Source of the DNA: Molanna angustata
Lineage: Eukaryota > Arthropoda > Insecta > Trichoptera > Molannidae
Direction of reading: 5' to 3'
Assembly: GCA_963576475.1 (NCBI GenBank)
Contig: OY754964.1
Span: 3,987,649 to 4,051,648 of the forward strand
DNA: 64,000 nucleotides
The notes below the pieces were generated by a model, which saw only the letters and a list, made by a program, of their open reading frames with translations, had not been told where the DNA came from and made no database searches. Position numbers and translations under genes: made by a program. Of this stretch, positions 20,129 to 31,509 are shown in pieces; positions within the stretch are counted from its first letter, which is position 1, and every line of letters starts with the position of its first letter.

Positions 20129-21289
20129 TTATGAGAAAACATTAAGTATCTATGTAATTATTAAATGGTTTACACAAATAAATCATATTTTTTATAAAAC
20201 ATAGTTTCTAATTTTCGTGATTCAAAATATTGTTCGTAGACAGGACAATTTGCATTGTAAATTAATAAAAGTAAATTACCAAATTGTAAATTCAAAGTAC
20301 GCCCATTCCTTTGTATATATTTAATTTTTTTTTCTATTTTTGTTAATTATTTTTGCTTTTTCTAATAACTTTTAAATAACTTTTTAAATGATAACTTATG
20401 CATACTTTTATTTACATTTTTTGTTGTTGTTTGTAACAAAAATATAACAATTTAACGGTCACAATCCTTTTCCCATCCTTTTTTTTTCACTTTCCTTCCT
20501 TTCCCGTCACAGGCAAACATACATTTTTTTTTTTTTTTTATTTATTTATTTATTTTTTTATAAGAGTATTACACAATATTTTGACTAAGTTACAATATAT
20601 GACAAAAATTACCGTACATCTTAGTTATATTTAAATTTATGATGTTTAAAATGTTTTATATTTAATATCTGTGGACATATGTAATTGGTCTGTTTGTTTT
20701 TATTTTATAGTGTATTATTCTATTTCAGAATTTTAAGACTGTATTTGTCCCTAAATAAATAAATACAAAAATATAGTAAACAATTTTTTTGCAAAAACGG
20801 ACTATGAAAAGTGGTTTGTAATTTAATACTTTGTGGAGTTACTTGTGAGTGAGGAGTGTAGCGTTGATCACAACTCCCTTTTTTTCTCCATGTGTGAAAG
20901 ATGTTGTTTTGTTTGGTTATATTTGCGACATCAACATGCAAAGTCTTTATAATATATGCATTATACCACTTGACCTAGACGCAATGATCGATAAAGTAAT
21001 TTTATAAAGAGATCCTGGCGAACATTATGAAGATAAATCTCTCTAGGCTGTTTATTTACGCCAAGATGGGATAAATGATGAATACCTTATAAAAATAAAA
21101 GGTTCAGGTTACGTTGAGGAGAGGGTCAAGGGTCAAAAAGACAGGGTTGACGAAATTAGATAAATAAAACCTTAATGTCGCGGAAAATGGGACATCTGAA
21201 AGTGAGAGTAAACAGATAAATCTCTTATCTGTACACTGTAGGCACATATTCTAATATGTTTTATGAAATAAAATACCAAGTCGCCTTTC
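20129..21289. other. AT-rich stretch with short repeat relics
   Basis: A poly-T/TTTA run lies at 20525-20562. A relic at about 20795-20885 (GGACTATGAAAAGTGGTTTG, then AGTGTAGCGTTG) belongs to the family seen at 61540-62190. Nothing gene-like was recognised. Confidence 0.45.
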
Positions 21290-21490
21290 GTGGTTCAGTC
21301 TTTTTGATATCTGGCTCCTGAACGAATGATCCCGGTATCGATTTTCTATAGAGACACATGTTTTAATTTTGTTTTTAGTCTGAATCTGTGAGACGTGAAA
21401 TATCGAAGTCTACAGAATGAGAGATCTCGTAATTAGGTGCGGATTATATTAATATCTGACAAAGTACTTGTGGATTGTTTGGAAAGTGAT
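21290..21490 (+). mobile_element. tRNA-derived SINE, family 2, decayed copy
   Basis: The head (TGGCTCCTGAACGAATGATC, CCCGGTATCGATTTT) and body (TAGTCTGAATCTGTGAGACG, then CTACAGAATG and GACAAAGTACTTGTGG) match the minus-strand copies at 2325-2515 and 58960-59125. Box B is degenerate. Confidence 0.6.
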
Positions 21491-21599
21491 TAACAAAATT
21501 GAAAATTGGGAAAAAATTGTCAGCCACATAAATTATTTTGTACAATAATACATTCAAAAATTATATATAAACAACATTTACAAAAACTGTGATTATAAT

Positions 21600-22230
21600 T
21601 CGCGTTCGTGGAGTAATTTAAATATCTGAGTCTGTTCGAGTAGTAATTTAGATATCTGAGTCTCTTCGAGTAGAAATTTAAATATCTGAGTCTGTTCGAG
21701 TAGTAATTTAGATATCTGAGTCTCTTCGAGTAGAAATTTAAATATCTGAGTCTGTTCGAGTAGTAATTTAGATATCTGAGTCTCTTCGAGTAGAAATTTA
21801 AATATCTGAGTCTGTTCGAGTAGTAATTTAGATATCTGAGTCTCTTCGAGTAGAAATTTAAATATCTGAGTCTGTTCGTGGAGTAATTTAAATATCTGAG
21901 TCTGTTCGAGTAGTAATTTAGATATCTGAGTCTCTTCGAGTAGAAATTTAAATATCTGAGTCTGTTCGAGTAGTAATTTAGATATCTGAGTCTCTTCGAG
22001 TAGAAATTTAAATATCTGAGTCTGTTCGAGTAGTAATTTAGATATCTGAGTCTCTTCGAGTAGAAATTTAAATATCTGAGTCTGTTCGAGAAGTAATTTA
22101 GATATCTGAGACTGTTCGAGTAGTAATTTAGATATCTGAGTCCCTTCGAGTAGAAATTTAAATATCTGAGTCTGTTCGAGAAGTAATTTAGATATCTGAG
22201 TCTGTTCGAGTAGTAATTTTAATATCTGAC
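21600..22230. repeat. 30-bp satellite with 60-bp and 270-bp higher-order periods
   Basis: About 21 copies of a 30-bp monomer. Two alternating variants (one with GTAATTTAGATATCTGAG, the other with GAAATTTAAATATCTGAG) make a 60-bp dimer. A third variant (GTTCGTGGAGTAATTTAAAT) recurs at 21606 and 21876, exactly 270 bp apart. The first and last copies are degenerate. No coding role is evident, as the unit contains TGA, TAA and TAG in several frames. Confidence 0.9.
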
Positions 22231-22769
22231 ACCCGTTTCCCAGGTTCGTTACAAAAAAAAAACAAATTTACTGACTCGTACGTACAATTTTTTGTTAATG
22301 TTGTGGCTGCGCTCCTGGTTGTAAGCTGCAATGTACATAATATATTGTATATATCCTCAACAATTCTCGATTCCGAACCTTAGAGGTCGATCGTGCAATT
22401 ATTCCGATTATTCATGCGTTAACCGTTTCACTGAATAGAGTCGTGTAAATCTTATTTTTCATTATTCCGACCGACGACATCACAAACGATTTAATTAATT
22501 ATTTTATTGTTACTACATATATTAATTCCGAATATACCAGTGTTGATCATGTAAGTAGATATTTTATTTGAAACCATTCATCACGATATTTATTAAATTG
22601 TCAATCAAGTATTTATTGCTATCCATTCATCAGCATTATCAAATATTTATTGTATTGACATTTTGCAATATCATTTTTGGGGATAGATGTTTAAATTTGA
22701 ACAGGCACATTATAATCCTTCTGATAAATAACGATAATCATTTACTCCCAAAATGTATTATATTTTGTT
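22231..22769. other. AT-rich stretch, nothing recognised
   Basis: No supported gene. A 93-codon open frame starting at 22568 is isoleucine-rich, reads into the palindrome at 22770 and has no recognisable domain. Confidence 0.4.
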
Positions 22770-22938
22770 CGTTGATATGTTATAAAAATATAAAAATACT
22801 TGGTTATAGTTCTATTGTATTTATTAGATTATTGACGCGTTTCTTATGACGATGTGCTTTGCACGAAACGCATCAATAATCTAATAAATACAATAGAACT
22901 ATAACCAAGTATTTTTATATTTTTATAACATATCAACG
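22770..22938. mobile_element. Foldback element with 74-bp arms
   Basis: The left arm 22770-22843 and right arm 22865-22938 are reverse complements with a single mismatch (GACGCG against GATGCG). The loop is 21 bp (22844-22864). A diverged half-copy lies at about 52600-52680 (AAATACTTGG, GTTCTATTGAATTTTA, TCGACGCG, GTGCAAGGCACAT). Such strict symmetry suggests recent formation or ongoing arm correction. Confidence 0.8.
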
Positions 22939-25365
22939 TACAATGGAGTTCTATCAAAAATTGTCGATCGACAAACTAAACTCAGTATTATATTTTGATA
23001 TTTCTAAAAAAAAATAATGTATCTTGATGGACTCTTATAATTTGTATTCCCGCAATAGAACATAGAATAAAACACCGCGGATCGTGTTTAAGATGTTTCA
23101 AGGTTTCAATGGGTTAAAATATTAAAAATTTACAAACAATTTAACATAAAATGAAACTGGATCGTGACAAAATTTCAAATGGCCCCTGTATCTGAATAAT
23201 AAAACTTTTGTAGTTAGTAATGTTCTAAAAGAACCGTGGGTAGAGAAGGGAGGAATGATACCCAAGATATGGAGGACATAACTCAAATTCTTCACTCGGA
23301 ACTCTTCATGGTCCTCCTTTCCAGTTCGTTAATGACGTAAAAGATCATATTCGTTTTTAATACTGAAAGCAATTGTCAATCGATCGCATATTTTATTTGG
23401 GTGATTTAGTCAACATTACTATGACTAGTACACAGACAGACACACACACACAAAAACACATATAAAATGTTCTACTCTGAATTCTGAATTTATCCGTCAG
23501 ACGAACATAGGTAACATAGGTAACAACAAGCTATGGTAGAGATTATCATGTTATGAAGGCAGACAGTAGTGAATTATGATAAGATCAGATATAAAAAAAA
23601 CTTTTGAAAATATTTATCAATTATATCACTAGGTACCGATTTTATAAAAGTGGAGAGCGAATATTTCTTTAAAATAGTGGTAAATATACAAAACTGCGTA
23701 CTTATTACAAACACCTCAAATAAACAAGTAAGTACCCTGCTTTATTTAATATCAGAAATATTAGATCCAAACCTTAAATCCCTGGTTTAACAAGTTATGT
23801 TATTAGGTTTAATATAATGATGAAGTATTAACTTCGGCACAATGGTGATAATCGTACTTTCAATGTCGAGTTTCACCTAAAGTGGGGATTTGTATCATTA
23901 ATGCTTGGGTTTTGTGTTGAATATTGAGAGATTACCCATGCTTTAATGTTAAAATAAACCTTTGTTTTATTGTTATTATATCTTTTTCTTTTTCTTCGTG
24001 TTGAAGGTAGTCGGTCTGTATTTGAAAAGCTTTCATTTTGGAGAGTGGAGCACCAGCAGCTATGTTACCAGTTTTGGGCAGTGTTCCTGGGAACAACGTC
24101 CTGGTTTTATATCACAGGCAACCATATGGGTTATTCTGAAGCAATCCTCCGTATTGATTGATAAAAAATGCCATTTGGTATGAATATGCCACTTGCATGA
24201 ATCACAAGAATACGGAAACAAAAATAAATCGTTTGAATGGTAGAATAAAGTTATTGACATTTGCCAAAATTTCCTTTGCTCGGAATTATTGTAAATACGT
24301 ACTTGTGTAGAAAAAGCACTTTTTGTGATAGTTCTATCGTTGGAAATGGACGTTGTATAAAAAACTTAATTATTTAAATATATTATTAAATAGTTCAACA
24401 TTTTATCACATTTATTTAGCGTGACGCTGCTTCAGGTATACTGGTACATGCATACACTTTTAGATGCTCTTTTTTTCCATGAGACAAACACATACACACA
24501 CACATTAATTAAATGTACTAACATATGTTCATACCATCACGGAATATCATAATAAAATATGAGCTAACTAGTGACATATGTGCATTATCTTATAAAGAAA
24601 ACACAACACATGCATGCATTCCCACATACTAGTCACTTATTAAATGTAAGTAATAATAAGTAAGCGTTGGCGTCATTCTACTCAATTTTATTATTTTGTA
24701 ATAGATATTAAGATATTGCTGGTAGGTTGGTATATTAAAAAAAATATGATATCAGAATTCACTACCTCAGTGGAAAAATATATTAAATATTAAGATTAAA
24801 ATAATATTAATATATTACTAAACCTTATGGTATACATACTTAACCAAATGTATCCCAATTCGGTATAGTAATCCTTTCTTGATTTTAATGTAATATGGTT
24901 ATGATATCAGAATGTCTCATTTTCTGAAATTAATTTATCTTGTGATATTCTCTAAGGCAATTGGAACTAGTGATGTGGCTAAACCAGTCTTTGGAATAAC
25001 ATATCAATTCATACATATCACAAATTCAAAACAGTTAATATCATACACTTGAATACACTGACTAACTTGGAACTCTACCGTAGTGAAGGATAAATTGACT
25101 TTACAGGTTAACTTGGTGATATTCAGGGCTTTGCAAGAACATTATCAATAAACATGTGCCACCAGATATAATATAACTAAGTATTTTAATGTCAGAGTCA
25201 CAAAGAACAGAATCACTCTTTGAAGGAATTGGATATAGCGAATATATAAAACGTAATAAACAATCTGCATGTCATATGTATGAGTTGCTTTCATGTGCAC
25301 CCATCCATTGTTATGCTGATCTAATCAGAGTTTGGCATAACAAAATCCAATCAGAGTGATTCATC
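22939..25365. other. AT-rich stretch, no gene supported
   Basis: 2.4 kb. It contains a minus-strand fragment of the ~1-kb dispersed repeat near 23430-23500 (ACACACACACAC, then AAAATGTTCTACTCTGAATTC) and a short dispersed repeat at 24570-24640 shared with 18420-18500. Open frames near 23962-24183 are short and unrecognised. Confidence 0.45.
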
Positions 25366-25369
25366 AGAA

Positions 25370-26060
25370 GCTCGGAAAGACCTAGATCTTAAAAAAAATA
25401 GCTACCTCCACTCCATAAATACTTGCAGTGAAAGAAATCTTGTCGTGAAATAAATCTCTTTTTACGTCTTAAAAACCCATGTCTGCCTAATTTCTGCGAA
25501 GAGGAACCCTAAGGTATTGATGGTGTCTTTCAACGGTAGTACCCTACCTATAACAGCAAATCCATCGACCTGCTTGGATTGTCTATCTATAAAAAACCAA
25601 CTACACTACAGGGACTTCACTGAAGCTAAGGTGAAACTCGCCTCCAATAAATTGAGCGTATATAGACATTATAGAGCGCGTAGACATTTTTCAAGAACTC
25701 AAATTTTTATTCTCTACAGTGCGCAAATATGCAATTATTGAATATGGTAGTCACCTCTGCAGTGGCGCCTCCCAATACCTACATAAAACCCTGGATGCTG
25801 TACAATGGCGTGCTGTACGTCTGATTGATGGATTGCAATAATTAAACCAGACGCAAGGTCGGTATTCTCAGTTAATTCTATAGATACTACCACGGGAGAT
25901 GCTCAGAAGAACTTGCATCCCTGGTCCCTCTTCCACCCATTCACTATCGAGTCACTCGTTTTGCTCAATCTCAACACCCGTTCACAGTAAACCTTCAACA
26001 TACCTATACGAACAAGAAAAAAAATGGGCACCAAATAGATATATTATATTTAACAAAGTA
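25370..26060 (+). pseudogene. LINE ORF2 C-terminal fragment (CR1/Jockey-like)
   Basis: Across two frames: VSFNGSTLPITANPST, then AKVKLASNKLSVYRHYRARR; TLDAVQWRAVRLIDG; and YRYYHGRCSEELASLVPLPP, HYRVTRFAQSQHPF. FNGSxL...LG/CLS...ASxKL, then LDAVQxRAxRLIxxP and Y-R-YxHG-x-C-S-x-E-L-x-x-L-V-P are diagnostic of the C-terminal part of one LINE lineage. There are stops and frameshifts near 25741 and 25843. It is a dead, 5'-truncated copy. Confidence 0.75.
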
Positions 26061-29000
26061 ATTTACTTAATTGATCTCTTATGTGACTCATCAATTCTGG
26101 TATACCTACCAATCATTTTCTCTCTTCTTCAGAGAATCCAAATCCATTTCCTTTCAAGCTTCAGGTAACAAATTGAACATTTTTAAATTAAAAAATAATG
26201 AAAAAAAAATAATCAATGACACAAATCGGTTTAGAGCTATCGAAGACACATTCAAGACTGCTCTTACTATTTGTTCTGGCCAATCGAGACCTTTTTCTTC
26301 TAAGCAAGACCGAATATTATTTTATTAATAGTTATCACTAGAACATCACAACTGCCGTCGAAGTATTTTACATCTAAGCAAGACCAAGGATGAGTTCACA
26401 TGGTCTGGATATCACTGGAACATCCCAATTGACATTATTATATAAACCGGAACGAGATCCGAAATCCGGGGTCATCCAGGGGTTAATTCTGTATGAAATC
26501 TTGGTCCCCGATGAAACTTTGACGGTGAAAAGAAAATTTTCAAAGTTGAAATCACTGCCTCTCTTTTTGAATAATTTATCAAAGTAAAATTACTTCTATA
26601 AAGATGCCAAAAATGATTTCACTGGGACACAATTATTACTAAGGTGGCATACCTACTCCAAGCACCGAATGTGAATATTAATTTTCTTCACAATGAAAAA
26701 TGAGAAAGAATTTTAATGGGCGGCACGAAGGAATCTTTTTATATTATAATGCTTGAAAAGAAATATGTCCAGAATTTGATATGATATTTAGAGAAATACA
26801 TCGATTTCTTGCTTTATAACATACAAAGATAAAAATACCTTCACGTTTTATCATCTATGATGAGGTAGGTAGAGAAAAACGAATGCCAAACATTCCGATC
26901 GTGATTAACAACCATCGCCCTTGTTATCACCATTCATAAAATTTCATATTTTAATATTGTGTTCTTTTGATACTCTAATGGCATAATGTTCTCTGTAAAT
27001 CCCATTTTTGACATCTCATTCGATTTTTTACTTGAATGACCTTTTTCACTCATGAATAAAATATCTGTTGTTCATATTTTGTTTTTTCAGTGTTGTTTAA
27101 CAGAGTCATATTATTATTTCTTCATTTTTAACTCTATGATTATATATATGACGAATTCTGATTATTTAGATAAATTTAAAATACCAGACGAATGTCATTT
27201 ATCTATGGTCATTTATTGAAATGTCTCGCAAATACATTGAAAAAGAATTTTTTTTTTATCAAAGTACCTAGTTCAAAGTAAGTAAGTAAGTCTTGTTGTA
27301 AATATCAAAATAAGTCTTGTTGTAAATTTTTCGATTTATGTAGGTACTTATGTAAGTTATGACGTCAGTTTCCCTCTGAAACCAAGTACATAATATTCTC
27401 AAAAAAATAAATTAATAAGTACCTACTACTTGTTTAAGTCCATATTTTGCGTATACCTACGTGTCGTATGGCGTGTAAGGTACAGTGAATACCTATAGCT
27501 ACTTACCAATATATTTTAGATAAAAGTGATAAAAAACACTTTTTAATGCATAATATGTAGGTAATACAACTCATTAATTCGAATAGAAATCATAAAAAAA
27601 TAATAAATTTACCCACAAAAGTTCGTTCAAGGATGACTTTGGTATGAATCATCATAAAAATATGCATCACATTTGATACTTTTCATTTTTTCAAAACACA
27701 TTTATCAATATATTTATTTTCATGTCGATAACATATTTTGGCAATGAATGATGCCAAAATTAAGCGTATAACAAGAAATTATGCTGCAGGTTGTAATTAC
27801 CTATGTTATTTTTTACTTATATGTTGAAATAATACGCTATTTTTTAAAAAATAAATATCAGGAAGCACCTGCTATCAGTACATTAAAATGAAATCGTGAT
27901 TGCAAAACTATTCATTTTGGTTAAAAAAAAATAACTAGGGGTGCAAGTTTGGCCAAACTTTGAAATCAATACCCTCATAATTGTATCCACGATATGGGTC
28001 ATCAAAAAGGGTTTTGATTTCATTATTTGACCATACCACCCAGGAGTATAACGTTTAAATAAAATATTGTTTTCAAAACATAAATATGAAGTTCCGTTTT
28101 ACTGAAAAAAAAATCTAGCCCTTCCAAACACCATCTATGTTTCGTTTTGCAAAGAAAAATACAGTACAGTTAGTTCAGACTCCAACCAATTTTCAAGAAA
28201 TATTTCCAATTGTGTTCATTATGCGAATATTTTATAACACATATTCACGTAGAGATGGCGTAAGAGCCATTTGTTGATTATTCTTTTATAAAATAGTGTA
28301 CAATGATATGAAGCGTTGATTAAATTTTCATCCTGAAAACAGAGATGGCGATGGTGAAATAAATTTTCGAATTTCTAAATTTTTCCTTATAGGTATATCA
28401 TAGAGATTTTTCAGTGATATTACAAAATAACATGAAGATATATCGGATACTTGAAATTTTATTTATTGGAATGGTCCATAATTTAGGAATCATGTGGTCC
28501 AATAATTAACAGAAAGCTCACTTCAAAACTAGTCTTTAGTGCCCAACCGCTGTACGGTTTATCTCCCGCCACATTTGACTGAAAAACGCAGAAACGCTCA
28601 ATTTGTTCTAAAATATAAAATAAAAAAAACACCAGTACGTACAATGCGCTTTCATTAATTTCGGTGCCATTAATTTCTGTCAACTATTGAAAAATACCAC
28701 TAAATGAAAATCAAAATAGAATGAATTACCTACAAAAGAAAATCATTTTTATAAAACGTCTCAAAAACAATGAGTCAAAATGTATTTGTTTTACATCGAA
28801 CCAATGTTTTAAGTACATACATATCTACAGGAAAGCGTGACTGCTACATAAAAATATTCTTGCGGGGAATTAAACATGAATACGTAACCAAGATATTAAA
28901 TTTTTAATAAGTTACGTACATATTTCATATTATAAACTACACATATGTAGAATTTAACAAAAAAAAAAACAATAAGAGAGTTCACTTCCATTTCAAATGA

Positions 29001-29260
29001 TTTTACTCAAATATTAGTACCTACCTATTGTTCTATGGGTCTCGGACTAACGGCATCCATTCTCAAAAATAATTTTCCACAGCCATGGCTTAGCAAGGTT
29101 TTTTGGTGATACACGTAAAAATATTACCTACAATTATAATATAAATACTACCTACAATTATAATATATAAATAAAATAGTAAGTTGAAGTGAAACTGTGT
29201 TTTTAATTCTGTAAACAATGAACAAAAATAATCAGACTTATTTAATCTTGAAACTAGTTG
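26061..29260. other. AT-rich stretch, nothing supported
   Basis: 3.2 kb with only short unrecognised frames. I noted no tandem arrays or strong palindromes. This is the longest repeat-poor interval in the window. Confidence 0.45.
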
Positions 29261-29264
29261 AATG

Positions 29265-29870
29265 TAATGTCTGGTTGTTGATAGGAATCTACAATGGTCA
29301 CCACACATCGATCAACTCTGTAACAGACTAAATTCAGCGATCTATGCCATCAAAAAAGTTAAGGATGTCTGCAGCCAGGATACAGCGAGATGTGTGTACT
29401 TCGCGTATTTTCATAGAATTATTTCAGACGGTGTGATGTTCTGGGGGAAGGCGGCTGACTCTAACAGAGTTTTTGTAATGCAAAAGAGAGCGGTTAGGAT
29501 TATTCTTAATTTGCGCCCAAGAGATTACTGCCTTGAATATTTAAAAAAAATGCGCATACTCACATTGGCTGGCGTCTATATTCAGGAATGCCTTACCTAT
29601 GCTCGACGCAATATGAAGAACACTCCCCTCAACTTACTCAGAATATCATCGGTATAGTACACGAGGTGCAAACAACATCAGACCTGCAAAGTGCAGACTG
29701 GCAAAAGTCGCAAACAGCTTTGTGGGGCAGAGTATTAAGCTGTATAATAAACTGCCACCTCACATACGGTCTTTGAAAGAAGGTTGTTTTGAGAGAGAGA
29801 CGAAGAAGTATCTCGTCGACAAATCATTTTATACAACTGACGAAATGCTAAATGAAAGAGATTTTAATTA
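29265..29870 (+). pseudogene. LINE ORF2 C-terminal fragment
   Basis: Translation gives VDRNLQWSPHIDQLCNRLNS, then CVYFAYFHRIISDGVMFWG, VMQKRAVRIILNLRPRD and, after a frameshift near 29650, ERETKKYLVDKSFYTTDEM. D-x-N-L-x-W-x-x-H-I...YFAxFxxxIxxGxxFWG...QKRAVR is the C-terminal order of Jockey/CR1-type and similar LINEs. It is truncated at its 5' side. A putative 3' tail with GCTCTGCTTAGGAGC continues to about 29970. Confidence 0.75.
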
Positions 29871-29969
29871 GCATGGAGTTTTTTTTTTCTTTGATTATTA
29901 ATAATAATATGTTTAATTATAATCAATGAGTGCTCTGCTTAGGAGCCTATAGAGGATAAACCAATACAA

Positions 29970-30075
29970 ATACATGAGATCCAACTGTCGATGACTATAG
30001 TAGGTTTGTAGGTACCTACCTATAGTTGAAGAATACATACCAATCTATTTACCCTTAAATCCATATTATGGAATA
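29970..30075 (-). repeat. Fragment of the ~1-kb dispersed repeat
   Basis: ACATGAGATCCAACTGTCGA followed by ATAGTTGAAGAATACATACC matches the terminal part of the family in reverse orientation. It carries an inserted TAGGTACCTACCTA palindrome. Confidence 0.5.
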
Positions 30076-30109
30076 AGTCAGTCTTAATGGAACATTTAAC
30101 ATCTGTGAA

Positions 30110-30265
30110 CCTAATGTATTAAGTATCGTCTATGTGTAAATAATTTGTATACCCTATTGTATAACAGCCCCAGAACAGGTTTAGCCTAGTGGAATGTTAC
30201 TTACTTTACTTAAATATGTACAAATGTTTGTGTATTAACAACAAATAAATATATAAAAATAAATG
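30110..30265 (+). mobile_element. LINE 3' tail with stem-loop
   Basis: TAACAGCCCCAGAACAGG, then TTTAGCCTAGTGGAATGTTA at about 30162-30199 is the shared tail motif. The core is intact, but the 3' side of the outer stem is eroded (GGAAT for GGGGC). An AACAAATAAAT tail follows. It is closely related to the copy at 16000-16180. Confidence 0.65.
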
Positions 30266-31505
30266 ATAGTACTTATAAAAGTTTTGTAGTACTTATAAAA
30301 TATTTTACATTTTCTGATATTTTGGGCTATGCGCATCAATCGGATTAATAATCGGAATTCTAAGTTCATCCATATACCTACATAACACAGGTTTACGCCG
30401 CGAGGCCTAAGTTGGTGTTTTTTGACTTCAAAATTGGGGAAACCACAAAAAATGTAAACCTAGCCATTCAAAATCTCCGAATCTTGGCTTGAAACCTTGT
30501 CGATCTATAAATGCCTTTGAACAAAGCAACCGTTGAAAAAATCAGTTTTCTGAATATTTTGGTACCTAATACGAAATTAAATAAATTTTGTTTATTAAAT
30601 TTATTTATGTAAGTATAATTATTTAGTTTACTTTTCAAAGTTTTGTATGATATGGTTTCAAACCAATATAATATTAATCAAAAGTGAATGTACTTAAATA
30701 CAACTTTCCGTGATTAAATTTCTGAAATATTCAAACATCAATGGTGAGGATTCCTTATTTACTTTTGAAACAAATTTAACTTGAGAATTATTTTCATTTT
30801 GTTAAAATCTTTGATCAAGAATTATCATCTTTTGTGCTAACTTTCGTTACAGCTATGATAAATTTTATCTGTCGAAATCATTTTAAGGAAATTAAGATCA
30901 TTAAATAATATTTCGTTCTCCGACATTTGGTTGTGTATTATTTTAATTAATTTATATAATGAACTCGTTAAAACAACAAATTGGTTTTCCGAAACAGAAA
31001 ACATGATTTTCTTAAATAAATGAAAACTTATTTAAGAAAATCAAAATCAGTTTTGTTTTTTTTTCCATATTCCATATTGTACTTATTTATTTTAATTTTG
31101 GTTAAGAATGAGGCGGGTATTAGTATTCTTTGTATAAGAATGCATGCGCGCGCATCGGTTTTTCGGTAAAAACCTTGAGTAATAATCACATTAAAATTAA
31201 ACATTTAAATAACACAGTAAGTTCTTGTTATTATTATATTTTATTTAAATAAAATTCAATGCTTTTTACTCCCACAGGAAAAAAATGTAACATAAAATTA
31301 GGCCTGACATTAGACAAAATATAAAAAAATATTTATTTTTTAACCCGTAACTCAAATAAATTTTAAATAATTTGTAGGCCAACAAAGGTCGTGCATAACA
31401 ATTTAACATATTCTAGTAAAATAATTTAACCTTAAATTTTCAAACAAACAAATTCTCATTATTCTTACCTCATTATTTTTATCGAAAATTTTATCTATAA
31501 ATTAT
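30266..31505. other. AT-rich stretch before the LTR element
   Basis: It contains a minus-strand fragment of the ~1-kb repeat at 30385-30535 (TTGGTGTTTTTTGACTTCAA, then TTGGCTTGAAACCTTGTCGA) and a 16-bp perfect hairpin TGATTTTCTTAAATAA/TTATTTAAGAAAATCA with an 8-nt loop at 31004-31043. No gene was recognised. Confidence 0.5.
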
Positions 31506-31509
31506 ACAT

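Noticed and set aside
21600..22230. CRISPR-like array
   Set aside because: The units are contiguous with no unique spacers and the context is eukaryotic. It is a satellite.
22568..22849. 93-codon plus-strand open frame
   Set aside because: It is rich in Ile/Leu/Asn as expected of AT-rich DNA, runs into one arm of the 22770 palindrome and has no recognisable domain.
23962..24183. Possible membrane-protein exon
   Set aside because: Two overlapping frames are open, the hydrophobic content is modest, no splice sites are convincing and no family is recognised.
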